Shown here: piece after piece, positions 54,032 through 63,506 of the stretch | Numbering within the stretch: the stretch's first letter is position 1 | How the letters are laid out: each line of letters begins with the position of its first letter | Origin: Persephonella hydrogeniphila | Lineage (GTDB): Bacteria; Aquificota; Aquificia; Aquificales; Hydrogenothermaceae | Direction of reading: 5' to 3' | NCBI RefSeq assembly: GCF_900215515.1 | Contig: NZ_OBEI01000002.1 | Location: 310,001-374,000, forward strand | DNA: 64,000 bases | Program-made: the position numbers and the translations under genes | Notes under the pieces: generated by a model | Seen by the model: the letters and a program-made list of their open reading frames with translations, nothing else | Told to the model about the DNA's origin: nothing | Databases searched by the model: none

Positions 54032-55837
54032 ATGGGTGCCTACTTGGTTGAAAATTACCTTAAAAAGTTAGACTGGAGAGTTTATGAGAACAGTAACACC
54101 ACCTATTCACTACAGGGTCTTAACTTTTATATATCTTCAGAAGTAACTAAGGAGTACTGGCTTACCTCTGTGTACAATGAAAAGATAGCAAATGCCCATA
54201 AAGAAGGAGATATACATATACATGATCTCCAAAATCTCAGTGTTTACTGTGTAGGATGGGATCTGTATGATCTTCTGACAACAGGGTTTAAGGGTGCTTA
54301 CGGAAAAGCTGAAAGCAATCCTCCTAAACATTTTTCTTCGGCACTTGGACAGATAGTTAACTTTCTGTACACATTACAGGGTGAAGCTGCAGGAGCACAG
54401 GCGTTCTCAAATTTTGATACGCTTCTTGCTCCTTTTGTAAGATACGATGGATTATCTTTTAAACAGGTAAAACAGGCTATACAGGAGTTTGTTTTTAATC
54501 TTAATGTTCCCACAAGGGTCGGATTTCAAACACCTTTTACAAATCTTACTTTTGATCTAAAGGCTGAAAATTCCCCCTATGCAGATCAGTATGTTGTTGT
54601 TGGAGGACAGATACAGAAAGAGAAATACAGGGATTTCCAGAAAGAGATGGATATGATTAATGAGGCTTTCTTTGAGGTGATGAGCGAAGGGGATGCTTCA
54701 GGAAGGATTTTTACATTTCCTATACCGACGTACAACATAACAGAGGATTTTGATTGGGATAATCCTGTACTTGAAAAACTGTGGAAGATGACAGGTAAAT
54801 ATGGAATTCCTTATTTTGCAAACTTTATAAACTCTGATCTTGATCCTAATGATGCAAGAAGTATGTGCTGTAGATTAAGATTAGATGTAAGGGAACTGAA
54901 AAAAAGAGGAGGAGGACTGTTTGGTGCAAATCCATTAACAGGTTCGATAGGTGTTGTAACAATTAATCTTCCAAGAATAGGATATCTATCTAACAGTAAG
55001 TCTCAATTTTTTGAAAGATTAAATGAACTTCTTGAGATAGCGAAGGAAAGTCTTGAAATAAAAAGAAGATTTCTTGAGGACTTAACAGATAAAGGATTAT
55101 ATCCGTATTCTAAATTCTATCTGAGAAGCATAAAAGGACAGACAGGGGAGTACTGGAAAAACCATTTTTCAACAGTCGGTGTTATCGGTATGAATGAGGC
55201 AGCTTTAAACCTGCTGGGAGTTGATATAGCAACAGAAGAAGGTAAAAAATTTGCAGAAGAGGTTCTTGATTTTATAAACAGCAAACTTATTAAATTTCAG
55301 ATGGAAACAGGGAATAATTACAATCTTGAGGCTACTCCTGCTGAAGGAACTTCTTACAGGCTGGCAAAAATTGATAAATCTAAATATCCAGATATAATCG
55401 TTGCAAACGAGAAAGAGTACAGGTATGGAGCAGCTCCTTACTACACAAACTCAACCCATCTTCCTGTTGATTACTCAGATGATCCTATTTTTGTTTTAGA
55501 AAATCAGGATAGCCTCCAGACAAAATATACAGGAGGAACTGTTATTCATTTCTTCCTTGGAGAAAAGGTATCAGATACAGAAGCGGTTAAAGGTTTTATT
55601 AGGTATGTGTGTGAAAACTACCATCTTCCGTACTTTACACTTACACCGACATTTAGCGTTTGTCCTGTCCACGGTTATATATCAGGTGAACACAGGGAAT
55701 GTCCAGAATGTGGAGAAGAAACAGAGGTCTATTCAAGGATTGTTGGATACTTTAGACCTGTTAAACACTGGAATGATGGAAAAAAAGAAGAGTTTAAAAA
55801 TAGAAAGATGTATAAGATTGCTGCTGCCGCCACTTGA
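54032..55837 (+). CDS. nrdD: Anaerobic (class III) ribonucleoside-triphosphate reductase
   Basis: A 601-residue glycyl-radical enzyme that makes dNTPs without oxygen. The radical Gly is near the end in RIVGYFRPVKHWNDGKKEEF. Four zinc Cys precede it (SVCPVHG and CPECG). Active-site Cys are in ARSMCCRLRLD. It starts directly in the catalytic core (NTTYSLQGLNFYIS), so the N-terminal ATP-cone of the E. coli protein (712 residues) is missing. AAGGAGGG lies 5 bases before the ATG. Followed by its activase nrdG. Confidence 0.95.
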   Translation: MGAYLVENYLKKLDWRVYENSNTTYSLQGLNFYISSEVTKEYWLTSVYNEKIANAHKEGDIHIHDLQNLSVYCVGWDLYDLLTTGFKGAYGKAESNPPKHFSSALGQIVNFLYTLQGEAAGAQAFSNFDTLLAPFVRYDGLSFKQVKQAIQEFVFNLNVPTRVGFQTPFTNLTFDLKAENSPYADQYVVVGGQIQKEKYRDFQKEMDMINEAFFEVMSEGDASGRIFTFPIPTYNITEDFDWDNPVLEKLWKMTGKYGIPYFANFINSDLDPNDARSMCCRLRLDVRELKKRGGGLFGANPLTGSIGVVTINLPRIGYLSNSKSQFFERLNELLEIAKESLEIKRRFLEDLTDKGLYPYSKFYLRSIKGQTGEYWKNHFSTVGVIGMNEAALNLLGVDIATEEGKKFAEEVLDFINSKLIKFQMETGNNYNLEATPAEGTSYRLAKIDKSKYPDIIVANEKEYRYGAAPYYTNSTHLPVDYSDDPIFVLENQDSLQTKYTGGTVIHFFLGEKVSDTEAVKGFIRYVCENYHLPYFTLTPTFSVCPVHGYISGEHRECPECGEETEVYSRIVGYFRPVKHWNDGKKEEFKNRKMYKIAAAAT

Positions 55838-55845
55838 CGGCTGTG

Positions 55846-55890
55846 TTTTCTCCCCCTCTCCCCTTTCCTCCCTCCCCGGGAGGCCTTTTT
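55846..55890 (+). terminator. Pyrimidine tract and hairpin between nrdD and nrdG
   Basis: Positions 55846-55877 are 32 pyrimidines in a row, mostly C, striking in this AT-rich DNA. It runs into a hairpin CCTCC-CCG-GGAGG (55871-55883) followed by CCTTTTT, which looks like an intrinsic or partial terminator before nrdG. Confidence 0.5.
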
Positions 55891-55913
55891 AAAACTATAA
55901 GAGAGGAAAAGTT

Positions 55914-56609
55914 ATGAAAATTGGAGGATTCCAGAAATTTTCTTTGATTGATTATCCGGGAAAGATATCTGCCGTTATTTTTGTTCAGGGTTGTAATTTT
56001 AGATGTCATTACTGTCATAACAGAGATCTTGTTCTTCCTGAATATTTTTCAAAAACTATCCCTGAAGAGGAGATTATAGATTTCCTTTCTTTGAGAAAAG
56101 GCAAGCTTCAGGGTGTTGTTATAACTGGAGGAGAGCCTACAATATTTCCTGACCTTCCAGATTTTATATACAAAATAAAGAAAATGGGCTTTTATATAAA
56201 GTTAGATACAAACGGTTCAAATCCTGATATGCTTTCATTACTTATTGAGAGGAAGCTTGTAGATTTTGTAGCTATGGATATCAAAGCTCCTGTTGAGAAG
56301 TACGGGGAAATCACAGGGGCAAGTGTGGACAAAAATAAGATTATCCAGTCTATAGATATTCTAAAAAACTCAGGTGTACATTATGAGTTTAGAACAACAG
56401 TTGTAAAAGGACTGATATCAGAGATAGATCTGTATAGAATTGCTAATTTAATAAAAGGTGCGGTGCGTTATGCAGTCCAAAATTTCCATCCTGTTGAAAC
56501 AGTGGTAAATGAAAATTTTAAAAAACAGGAAGGATACTCAAAAAATCAACTTAAGGATATAGAAAAGAAACTGAAAAGTAAATTTCCTCAGTTCATTGTA
56601 AGAGCTTAA
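55914..56609 (+). CDS. nrdG: Anaerobic ribonucleotide reductase activating protein
   Basis: A 231-residue radical-SAM activase that puts the glycyl radical on NrdD. Cluster motif QGCNFRCHYCHNRDL at about residues 28-42, GGEPTIFPDLPDF after it. Of the longer (about 230-residue) type common in archaea and thermophiles. The PflA-type is an alternative, but the position next to nrdD decides. Ends in a 4-base overlap with the opposite gene. Confidence 0.92.
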   Translation: MKIGGFQKFSLIDYPGKISAVIFVQGCNFRCHYCHNRDLVLPEYFSKTIPEEEIIDFLSLRKGKLQGVVITGGEPTIFPDLPDFIYKIKKMGFYIKLDTNGSNPDMLSLLIERKLVDFVAMDIKAPVEKYGEITGASVDKNKIIQSIDILKNSGVHYEFRTTVVKGLISEIDLYRIANLIKGAVRYAVQNFHPVETVVNENFKKQEGYSKNQLKDIEKKLKSKFPQFIVRA

Positions 56610-56959
56610 ACTGTGCTTCCTGTAAATACCAGTTTTAAAGGCATGACAGGAAATATGTTCTGTGATTCATAAATGTAATTCTTGACAGCCGAGTTATAGT
56701 AGGAAGTAGCTAATTTGAGAGCTTCTTCTTTACTTTCTGTATCTACGTAGCTTGATATCAGATGGATTGTTTTTATATAACTCCTGTCTGAAAGCTCAAA
56801 TATAAGATCAAGCAGATTTTCTATCTGATTTTGAAAAACTTCTGTTTCTAATTCTTGGTCTAAAAACTCTTTTAACAGTCTGTCTGTGATTTCGAGAAAT
56901 TTCCCAAACTCAGAATAGCTAAACAGATTCATCTGAGGAGGAATACTGTAAAAATACAT
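56606..56959 (-). CDS. Small helical protein of unknown function
   Basis: A 117-residue acidic protein with no signal peptide. Residues about 15-90 look helical and carry many Leu/Glu; the C-terminal part (VKNYIYESQNIFPVMPLKLVF) is more hydrophobic. I do not recognise it. ATG at 56959 is preceded by AAGGTGG; a GTG at 56968 is possible. It lies 43 bases downstream of cmk and shares its stop-codon tetranucleotide TTAA with nrdG on the other strand. Confidence 0.6.
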   Translation of the reverse strand: MYFYSIPPQMNLFSYSEFGKFLEITDRLLKEFLDQELETEVFQNQIENLLDLIFELSDRSYIKTIHLISSYVDTESKEEALKLATSYYNSAVKNYIYESQNIFPVMPLKLVFTGSTV

Positions 56960-57002
56960 ACCTTCCACCTTCCTTTCCCCTTAAGGTTTTACTTAAGATA
57001 AA

Positions 57003-57686
57003 TTAAATATTTTTTTGTTGCAACTCTGTTTTTTCTTTTATTATCTGTAAAACTTCCTGAAATACCTGTGACAAACTTTTTCCGGTAGTGTCTATTACTA
57101 TCGCATCATCTGCAGGCTTCAATGGGCTATCTTTCCTCGTTTCATCTAAAAAATCTCTCTCCTTTATCTCCTTGAGTATATCCACATAACTGACATTAAT
57201 TCCTTTCTCTTTTAACTCTTTATATCTTCTTTCTGCCCTTACCTCAGGTGAAGCTGTAAAGAAAAACTTTATCTCTGCATCAGGAAATATAACTGTTCCT
57301 GTATCTCTCCCTTCTAATACAGCGTTTTTAGCCTTTTCCCCTAAACTTCTCTGCATCTGAACGAGTATTTTTCTTACTTCCGGATATCTTGCTATTTTTG
57401 AGGCTATTTTCCCTATCTCTTCTGTTCTTATTAAATCAGAAACATCTTCTCCATCTAAGAGTACCCTTACACCGTTTTCTGAAGGTCTAAGATCGATATC
57501 TGTTTCCTTTAATGTCTTTAAAACAGATCTGATATCATCAGGGTCTATGCCTTTTCTTTTTATTTTAAGGGCTACAGCTCTGTACATAGCTCCAGTATCG
57601 ATATATGTGAAACCAAGTTCCTTTGCGATCATCTTTGCAATTGTTGATTTACCGGAGCCTGCAGGTCCATCGATAGTTATTATCAA
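57003..57686 (-). CDS. cmk: Cytidylate kinase
   Basis: A 227-residue P-loop kinase that phosphorylates CMP and dCMP. GPAGSGKSTIAKMIAKELG at 6-24, IDTGAMYRAVALK for CMP binding, and LEGRDTGTVIFPDAEIKFF. Full length. Upstream of it a 65-base gap separates it from a divergent secreted protein gene. Confidence 0.95.
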   Translation of the reverse strand: MIITIDGPAGSGKSTIAKMIAKELGFTYIDTGAMYRAVALKIKRKGIDPDDIRSVLKTLKETDIDLRPSENGVRVLLDGEDVSDLIRTEEIGKIASKIARYPEVRKILVQMQRSLGEKAKNAVLEGRDTGTVIFPDAEIKFFFTASPEVRAERRYKELKEKGINVSYVDILKEIKERDFLDETRKDSPLKPADDAIVIDTTGKSLSQVFQEVLQIIKEKTELQQKNI

Positions 57687-57751
57687 ATCTGTTTCTCCTG
57701 AAAAAATTTTTTATATTTATTAATTGTATAACACTGGTCAGGGAGTAGTGG

Positions 57752-58933
57752 ATGTTTTTGAGAGTTTTGCTGATTTTTGTCTTTTTTGTGATAAATGCAT
57801 GGGGAAAAGTTGTAAAGGAAAAAACTGTTCAGGACGGAAGGGAGATATACACTGTAAGACTACACGACAGTCCTGTGATAGAGACTTTCTGGGTAAAACT
57901 TGAAAAAGGGGGATACATGCTTACAGGGAAGATAGAAGATTACAGATGTCAGACTTTAACAGATTTCAGCTTTGATGAGATAGTAAGAACTATAAAAAAG
58001 GAGTATGGCTATATCAGATACAGGCTGTATGTAAAGTCCATTAACGCTGTTGTTCTTCCGAATAAAGAGCCTTTCATGGCAGAACCATATAATATGAACA
58101 TAAATCCAACTATAACAGATGATCTGTATCTGATAAACAGATATCTGAAGAATAAAGTAAAAGAGCTAATAAATAACAATAAAAAGTTTAAAGAGAGGTT
58201 TGAAGAACTAAAAAAGTACTATATAAACGCTGGTTTTGATAGTAAAGAAGCAGAAAGGAGAGCTTTTATTAAGCTGTCAAAATTGGTAAAAGTGGAAATA
58301 AAAAACTGGATACCTGAGGAAAAACTCCCTAAAAAATTATTTATGGTATGTTCTACAGATCTGGAAGAAAAGGGGTTAATGATAAGACATATATACGATG
58401 TTTATCCTGTAAGGGCAAGTATTAAGAAAGATAGATTTTTAGAGATACGTAAAATAGAAAAAAAAGACAATCTGATATCTGTAAAAGTATCAGTATATCC
58501 TCACATAACAAAAGAGACAAAATATGTGATGTTTGATATAATCACAGTAGATCCTGTATCTGTAAAAACAAATGACTGTAAATACGGATATATAGGAGCT
58601 TACCCTTATCTATCAGAAAAGCAGGAAAATTATTCCACCTCTCTTCAAACGATGGATAAAGGATTTTATCTTGTTCTGATGCCCTATGAAACATTGAAAG
58701 ATATCCAGTTCAATCTGAAAATAGATTTTTACTGTTCTCAGAAAAAAAGGGATAAGATATCTTTACTGAATCCAGAAGGTAAAGATATTTCTAAGCTTTC
58801 CAGTAGTTACCAGATGAACTACTCAATCAAAAGATTTTTAGAAAAATATGGTTTAAACTCTGTAAAGTTAAAATTAGAGATACTCTCTCCTCAAGGATAC
58901 AGATCTGGCATTTTTGAGATCAGTATACCCTGA
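57752..58933 (+). CDS. Secreted protein of unknown function, four-Cys type
   Basis: A 393-residue protein with a signal peptide ending NAWG (about residue 18). Residues about 130-190 form charged helices, and the C-terminal half looks like beta domains. Four Cys are spread through the mature part (YRCQ, MVCST, NDCKY, FYCSQ), enough for two disulfides. I do not recognise it. GGGAG lies 8 bases before the ATG. Its 3' end overlaps by 14 bases a convergent gene for another secreted protein with a helical front, a beta end and four Cys. Confidence 0.65.
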   Translation: MFLRVLLIFVFFVINAWGKVVKEKTVQDGREIYTVRLHDSPVIETFWVKLEKGGYMLTGKIEDYRCQTLTDFSFDEIVRTIKKEYGYIRYRLYVKSINAVVLPNKEPFMAEPYNMNINPTITDDLYLINRYLKNKVKELINNNKKFKERFEELKKYYINAGFDSKEAERRAFIKLSKLVKVEIKNWIPEEKLPKKLFMVCSTDLEEKGLMIRHIYDVYPVRASIKKDRFLEIRKIEKKDNLISVKVSVYPHITKETKYVMFDIITVDPVSVKTNDCKYGYIGAYPYLSEKQENYSTSLQTMDKGFYLVLMPYETLKDIQFNLKIDFYCSQKKRDKISLLNPEGKDISKLSSSYQMNYSIKRFLEKYGLNSVKLKLEILSPQGYRSGIFEISIP

Positions 58934-59825
58934 ATTCCCTATCCATAACATGTTTGTTTTCTTCAACCGTTAATCTTATATAAACCGAATCAGGAAGATG
59001 TTCAACCATTAAGACCGGTTTTCTGCAGGGATTTTCAGATGCAGGAAAGGGAGGAAATTCTTTTTTTACTCCAACAAAATCGTAAGATGCATATCCATAA
59101 GGAACAACAGGAGTATTCAAACTCAATCTGTACTTTTTTCCAGTTTTTGTTTTAAACAGTTTAATGGGAGAGAAACCTTTTACTTTTAGATTTATACGAA
59201 GGGTATATACATTTTTTAGACTGGCCAACCCTTTTATACCTTTTATATTTTCAAGCTCTTTTTTGTCTGCCAGTATAAGGTCTATAGAGTACTCTTTTTT
59301 GTCGGCAGGAAAGTATATCCATATAGATCTGTCTGTTAGGCAGGAAGGGGATATTTTGTTTTCTCCCTTGTGTTTTAACTCTAATATCCCGAATTTTTGG
59401 GGATCTGCTTCAACATTAAAAAATATAAAATTTACTCCTCCAACACTGTATCCGTATGCTTTTACAGAGAAGTTTACCTTTTTACTTTTCTTTACTTTTT
59501 CCTGGTATTTTTTTTCTAACTTTTTTAGCTCCTTGTCTACATCCTCCTGATACCTTTCTGTTGCTTTTTCTATTATATTTTCGTATTCCTTTATGTACGG
59601 CTTACATCCCTTTTCTTCAATCTCTTTCTCTAGTCTTTTATCTTTCCAGTAGTACTTTTTATAAATAGACAGACATTCATCAAGTTTTTTTCTAAATGTA
59701 CTGTCTTTTTTCTCAAGCTCTTCCTGTACGTACTTTTCTAATCGGGATGTTATCTGGTCTGGGTAAGTTATTCCTGCTAACAGTAAAAATAACAGAAACA
59801 GGAGATTAATCCTGTGCGTAATCAT
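58920..59825 (-). CDS. Secreted protein of unknown function, helical front and beta end
   Basis: A 301-residue protein with a signal peptide (LLLAGITYP, about residue 22). Residues 25-115 are highly charged helices, likely coiled coil (EDVDKELKKLEKKYQEKVKK), followed by a beta-rich domain. Four Cys (DECL, KGCKP, PSCLT, NPCRKP). Not recognised. It overlaps the HAD gene upstream by 20 bases and the convergent secreted-protein gene by 14. The plan resembles that neighbour, but I cannot align them by eye. Confidence 0.65.
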   Translation of the reverse strand: MITHRINLLFLLFLLLAGITYPDQITSRLEKYVQEELEKKDSTFRKKLDECLSIYKKYYWKDKRLEKEIEEKGCKPYIKEYENIIEKATERYQEDVDKELKKLEKKYQEKVKKSKKVNFSVKAYGYSVGGVNFIFFNVEADPQKFGILELKHKGENKISPSCLTDRSIWIYFPADKKEYSIDLILADKKELENIKGIKGLASLKNVYTLRINLKVKGFSPIKLFKTKTGKKYRLSLNTPVVPYGYASYDFVGVKKEFPPFPASENPCRKPVLMVEHLPDSVYIRLTVEENKHVMDREFRVY

Positions 59826-60576
59826 AGCTATTTAATACCTCGCATATTTCTTCCGGTGACTTTATTGTAAAATCTCCTTCTATATCTCTGTTATGCTCGT
59901 TTCTGTATAAGATAAACCTGACATTTTTGTTTTCTTCTCTGTTGTAGCTTTCGACCATCTTTTTATCTGCCTTTGTATCTCCTATATAAAAAACTGGATT
60001 GTCAAAATCTACTTTCTCAAAAAACAGTTTCATAGGATATGAAGATGGTTTTCTGAGCTCAGGACTGGGTATATCGTTTTCTGTTATTATATAATCAAAG
60101 TATCTGTACAGATCAAATTTCTTAAATGAAAAATCAAGATCTTCAAAAGGCCTTCCTGTTATAACACCTAATATATCTGATTTTTTTCTCAACCTTTCTA
60201 AAACATCGTGGGGGAATATCATCTCTTCTCTTTCTCTGTGTTTGTGGTAGAAATCCTCAAACACATCAACAAGTTTTTCGTATTCAGGAAGTTCTATACC
60301 TGATTTTTCTGCAAAGCTGTACATATCTTTTATATTCTGGCTGTAAGGGGCAAAATCTTTTTTGAAGTTTTCTAAAGGTTTACCGGATAAAGCGTATATA
60401 ATTCCTGCAACAGATGCATCCCAATCGTTATTTATATTAAATCTGAACTTTATATCTAAAAGTTTATCTTTTGGTTTTTTTATGCCGGTGAAATACTCAA
60501 CAGTATCCTTTATCGAGTAATGATAAGACTTTGTAACATCTATTAAGACACCATCTACATCAAAAATAACTACCAT
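59806..60576 (-). CDS. HAD-superfamily hydrolase
   Basis: A 256-residue haloacid-dehalogenase-type phosphatase. Motif I FDVDGVLIDV with nucleophile D6 and D8, motif II VITGRPFEDL, and motifs III/IV KPSSYPMKLFF and YIGDTKADKKM. A helical cap lies between motifs I and II. The DVDGVLIDVTKSYHYSI start resembles the TIGR01548 group. Substrate unknown. It starts 3 bases after argH and overlaps the next gene by 20, so it is in the argH transcript. Confidence 0.82.
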   Translation of the reverse strand: MVVIFDVDGVLIDVTKSYHYSIKDTVEYFTGIKKPKDKLLDIKFRFNINNDWDASVAGIIYALSGKPLENFKKDFAPYSQNIKDMYSFAEKSGIELPEYEKLVDVFEDFYHKHREREEMIFPHDVLERLRKKSDILGVITGRPFEDLDFSFKKFDLYRYFDYIITENDIPSPELRKPSSYPMKLFFEKVDFDNPVFYIGDTKADKKMVESYNREENKNVRFILYRNEHNRDIEGDFTIKSPEEICEVLNSYDYAQD

Positions 60577-60579
60577 TTT

Positions 60580-61956
60580 TTACTCCTTTAATTTTTCTTC
60601 CCAGTATTTTATCTGTTCTAGAACTCTCTCTTTTGCAGTTCCTCCGTAAGATTTTCTCGCATCTGCAACGTAATAAGGATTGAGTATTTTCAATGCATCT
60701 TCTTCAAAGAGTTCTGAAAAATCTTTAAGCTCTTCCAGTGTTATGCTCTCAAGTTCTCTGTTCTGGCTTGTTAGATAGGCAACAATCTGTCCCACAACAT
60801 GGTGAGCCTGTCTGAAAGGCATACCTTTTCTTACGAGATAATTTGCAAGATCTGTTGCCAGAGAAAAGCCACCGGCAGCCTTTTCCATAATATCTTTTCT
60901 GGGCTTTAACCCCTCTATTATTTTTGTCATTCCTATAATTGAACCTTTAACTGTTCTTACAGCATCAAAAACAGGCTCTTTATCTTCTTGGAGATCCCTG
61001 TTGTATGCCATAGGAAGACCTTTTACAACTGTTAGCAGGGCTATTAAATCTCCGTAGACTCTACCTGTTTTTCCCCTTATAAGCTCTAAAACGTCTGGAT
61101 TTTTTTTCTGTGGCATAATTGATGAGCCTGTAGTTAGCTTATCAGGAAGCTCTACAAATGAAAACTCTGTAGAGTTCCATATTATAAGGTCTTCAGACTG
61201 CCTTGACAGATTTGACATGCAGATTGCAGCATCTGACAGAAACTCAATAATTGCATCCCTTGAGGCAGTTGCATCGAGGGAATTCCTCATTACCTGAGAA
61301 AATCCCAACTCTTTTGCTGTCATCTCTCTATCTATAGGAAAATCCACACCTGCAAGGGCACCGCTTCCAAGGGGCATCTGGTCTATTCTTTTCAGTGTAT
61401 CTCTGAATCTCTCTTCATCTCTGTTGTAAATCTCAAGGTATGCCAGAAAGTAATGTGCCATTCTTACAGGCTGTGCCCTCTGGAGATGGGTGTATGCAGG
61501 CATTACAATATCTACAGTCTCTTTTGCTTTTTTCAGCAGTGCCTTCTTAAGTTCTAATAAAAGATTTATTATGTCTTCTGTCTGCTCTTTCAGATAAAGT
61601 CTGAAAGCTGTTATTACCTGATCATTTCTGCTTCTTCCTGTATGAAGTTTTCCTCCAGTATCACCTATTTTTTCTATCAATGCTTTTTCTATATTCATAT
61701 GAACATCTTCAAGCTCTTTTTTCCAGCGAAACTTTCCTTCCTCTATCTCTTTTTTAATTTCTTCAAGCCCTTTTATTATCTTTTCTGCATCTTCTTCAGG
61801 TATTATTCCCTGTTTTCCAAGCATTCTTGCATGGGCTATGCTTCCTTTTATGTCATAAATTGCCAGTTCTTTATCAAAGGAGATACTCTCGGTAAACTCC
61901 TCAACAAATTGATCTGTTCCTTCAGAAAATCTTCCACCCCATAATTTTTTTTCCAT
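60580..61956 (-). CDS. argH: Argininosuccinate lyase
   Basis: A 458-residue fumarase-superfamily lyase, the last step of arginine synthesis. LWGGRFSEGTDQFVEEFTES at the start, HTGRSRNDQV, and the signature TGSSIMPQKKNPD with the catalytic Ser near 280. Start placed at 61956, 6 bases after AAGGAG; an earlier in-frame ATG (61971) lies ahead of that site. Confidence 0.96.
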   Translation of the reverse strand: MEKKLWGGRFSEGTDQFVEEFTESISFDKELAIYDIKGSIAHARMLGKQGIIPEEDAEKIIKGLEEIKKEIEEGKFRWKKELEDVHMNIEKALIEKIGDTGGKLHTGRSRNDQVITAFRLYLKEQTEDIINLLLELKKALLKKAKETVDIVMPAYTHLQRAQPVRMAHYFLAYLEIYNRDEERFRDTLKRIDQMPLGSGALAGVDFPIDREMTAKELGFSQVMRNSLDATASRDAIIEFLSDAAICMSNLSRQSEDLIIWNSTEFSFVELPDKLTTGSSIMPQKKNPDVLELIRGKTGRVYGDLIALLTVVKGLPMAYNRDLQEDKEPVFDAVRTVKGSIIGMTKIIEGLKPRKDIMEKAAGGFSLATDLANYLVRKGMPFRQAHHVVGQIVAYLTSQNRELESITLEELKDFSELFEEDALKILNPYYVADARKSYGGTAKERVLEQIKYWEEKLKE

Positions 61957-61970
61957 TTTCTCTCCTTCCA

Positions 61971-61998
61971 TTGACTTAGTCGGTATATATACTATAAC
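61971..61998 (+). promoter_or_regulatory. Promoter of the membrane diguanylate cyclase gene
   Basis: TTGACT (61971-61976), 16-base spacer, TATAAC (61993-61998); each 5 of 6 to consensus. The predicted start near 62005 is about 2 bases before the ATG at 62007, so the message would be leaderless. Confidence 0.5.
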
Positions 61999-62006
61999 TT
62001 ATCTTT

Positions 62007-63506
62007 ATGGACGCAAAAATAAAAAAATCAGCCGTAATATATATATTCATATTTTTACTGTTATCAATCGGTATATGGTTTTTGTTTGACCTTAAAAAAA
62101 TACAGAATAAACAGGTTTATCTCAACCAGAAAATTATAAAAGCAGCTGCCGAGTTTAAAGCGACCCTTAACGGGTACAAAATGGTTATTGATTTTGTTGA
62201 GAATAAGTATTTTATAGACCCTGATATTCTCAAGATTATATACCTATGTATGAAATCCCCCCCTGAAAAGAGAGCTAACTGTAAGAAAACTCTGTTTAAA
62301 AAACTAAAGCCTCTGTATACAGAGATGAAAAAGTACCAGATAAATTATGTACAGCTGAGATTTCCTGATGGGACTGTTTTTTTCAGATTCCACAGACAAC
62401 AGATAAAAGAAAGCCCACTAAAAAGTAAAAAAAATTTTATTTTTGGAGAGAATAAAAGAATAACAGGAGGTTTTAGATTTCCTTTTGAGCTTTACTACAA
62501 AAACATTTTTCTTGGAACAGGAGAAATCATAGTATCTTATGATGCTATAAAAGAAGAACTGAGGAGAATATTTAAAGGGGAGTATCGATTCCTTGTGTAT
62601 AAAGATTTTATGCTTAACAGAGTCCTGAAGGAAGAAAGGAAAAGCTACATTCAGAGCGATATATCTCCAGATTTTTATTATGTTAGCTCTGGAAAGAGAA
62701 ATTTCCAGATAGATCCTGAGATTCTTGCAGAGATAAACAGAAAATTAAAGGAAAAAATAAAAGATAAAGTAGGCAGATTCCGGAACTTTGCTGTTGATGT
62801 TAATGTAAATGGTGATTACTATGTAGTCTCATTTATCGTAATAAGAAGTATGAAAGGTGAAAAAATAGGTTATCTTGTATATTATGAGAAGGATAATACT
62901 ATATCTTTATTTGATGAGACTTTCCTGATAATGTATGCAAGTGTTGAGTTTGCCCTTGTAGCTATGCTTGGACTTATCATAACTACAATTAAAAGGGGAG
63001 AGAAGTTCAGAATCCTTTCAGAGATAGATACACTTACAGGGATATACAACAAAGGTAAATTTAACAGAGTTTTAGATGAAGAACTGAAAAAGGTAAGAAG
63101 ATACAAAAGACCCCTCGGTCTTATACTTTTTGATATAGACCATTTTAAAAAGATAAATGATACATACGGACATCAGGTAGGTGATTATGTTCTGAAAACA
63201 GTAGCAAAGATTGTGAAGGACAATATCAGAGATACAGATATATTTGCCAGATGGGGAGGAGAGGAGTTTGTTATCCTTGCACCGGAGACAGATATTAACG
63301 GCCTGAAAATACTTGCTGAAAAATTGAGAAAAGCCATAGAAGATTATAACTTTGAAAAAGTAGGAAAAGTAACAGCAAGTTTCGGTATAACAGAAGCGAT
63401 ACCGGAAGATACTGTCGATTCTGTTGTAAGAAGAGCAGATGAAGCACTGTACGCAGCGAAAGAAAGGGGCAGAAACAGAGTCGAGATTATTTTACCTGAG
63501 ATTTAG
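62007..63506 (+). CDS. Membrane diguanylate cyclase with periplasmic sensor
   Basis: A 499-residue protein: membrane helix 8-28, periplasmic sensor about 30-305, second helix about 306-326, then a GGDEF domain. The active site is GGEEF (417-421) with an inhibitory RDTD site (408-411). The sensor segment VQLRFPDGTVFFRFHRQ resembles double-Cache sensors of diguanylate cyclases. So it should make cyclic di-GMP in response to an outside signal. No ribosome site precedes the ATG; see the promoter. Its 3' end overlaps cinA by 15 bases. Confidence 0.9.
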   Translation: MDAKIKKSAVIYIFIFLLLSIGIWFLFDLKKIQNKQVYLNQKIIKAAAEFKATLNGYKMVIDFVENKYFIDPDILKIIYLCMKSPPEKRANCKKTLFKKLKPLYTEMKKYQINYVQLRFPDGTVFFRFHRQQIKESPLKSKKNFIFGENKRITGGFRFPFELYYKNIFLGTGEIIVSYDAIKEELRRIFKGEYRFLVYKDFMLNRVLKEERKSYIQSDISPDFYYVSSGKRNFQIDPEILAEINRKLKEKIKDKVGRFRNFAVDVNVNGDYYVVSFIVIRSMKGEKIGYLVYYEKDNTISLFDETFLIMYASVEFALVAMLGLIITTIKRGEKFRILSEIDTLTGIYNKGKFNRVLDEELKKVRRYKRPLGLILFDIDHFKKINDTYGHQVGDYVLKTVAKIVKDNIRDTDIFARWGGEEFVILAPETDINGLKILAEKLRKAIEDYNFEKVGKVTASFGITEAIPEDTVDSVVRRADEALYAAKERGRNRVEIILPEI

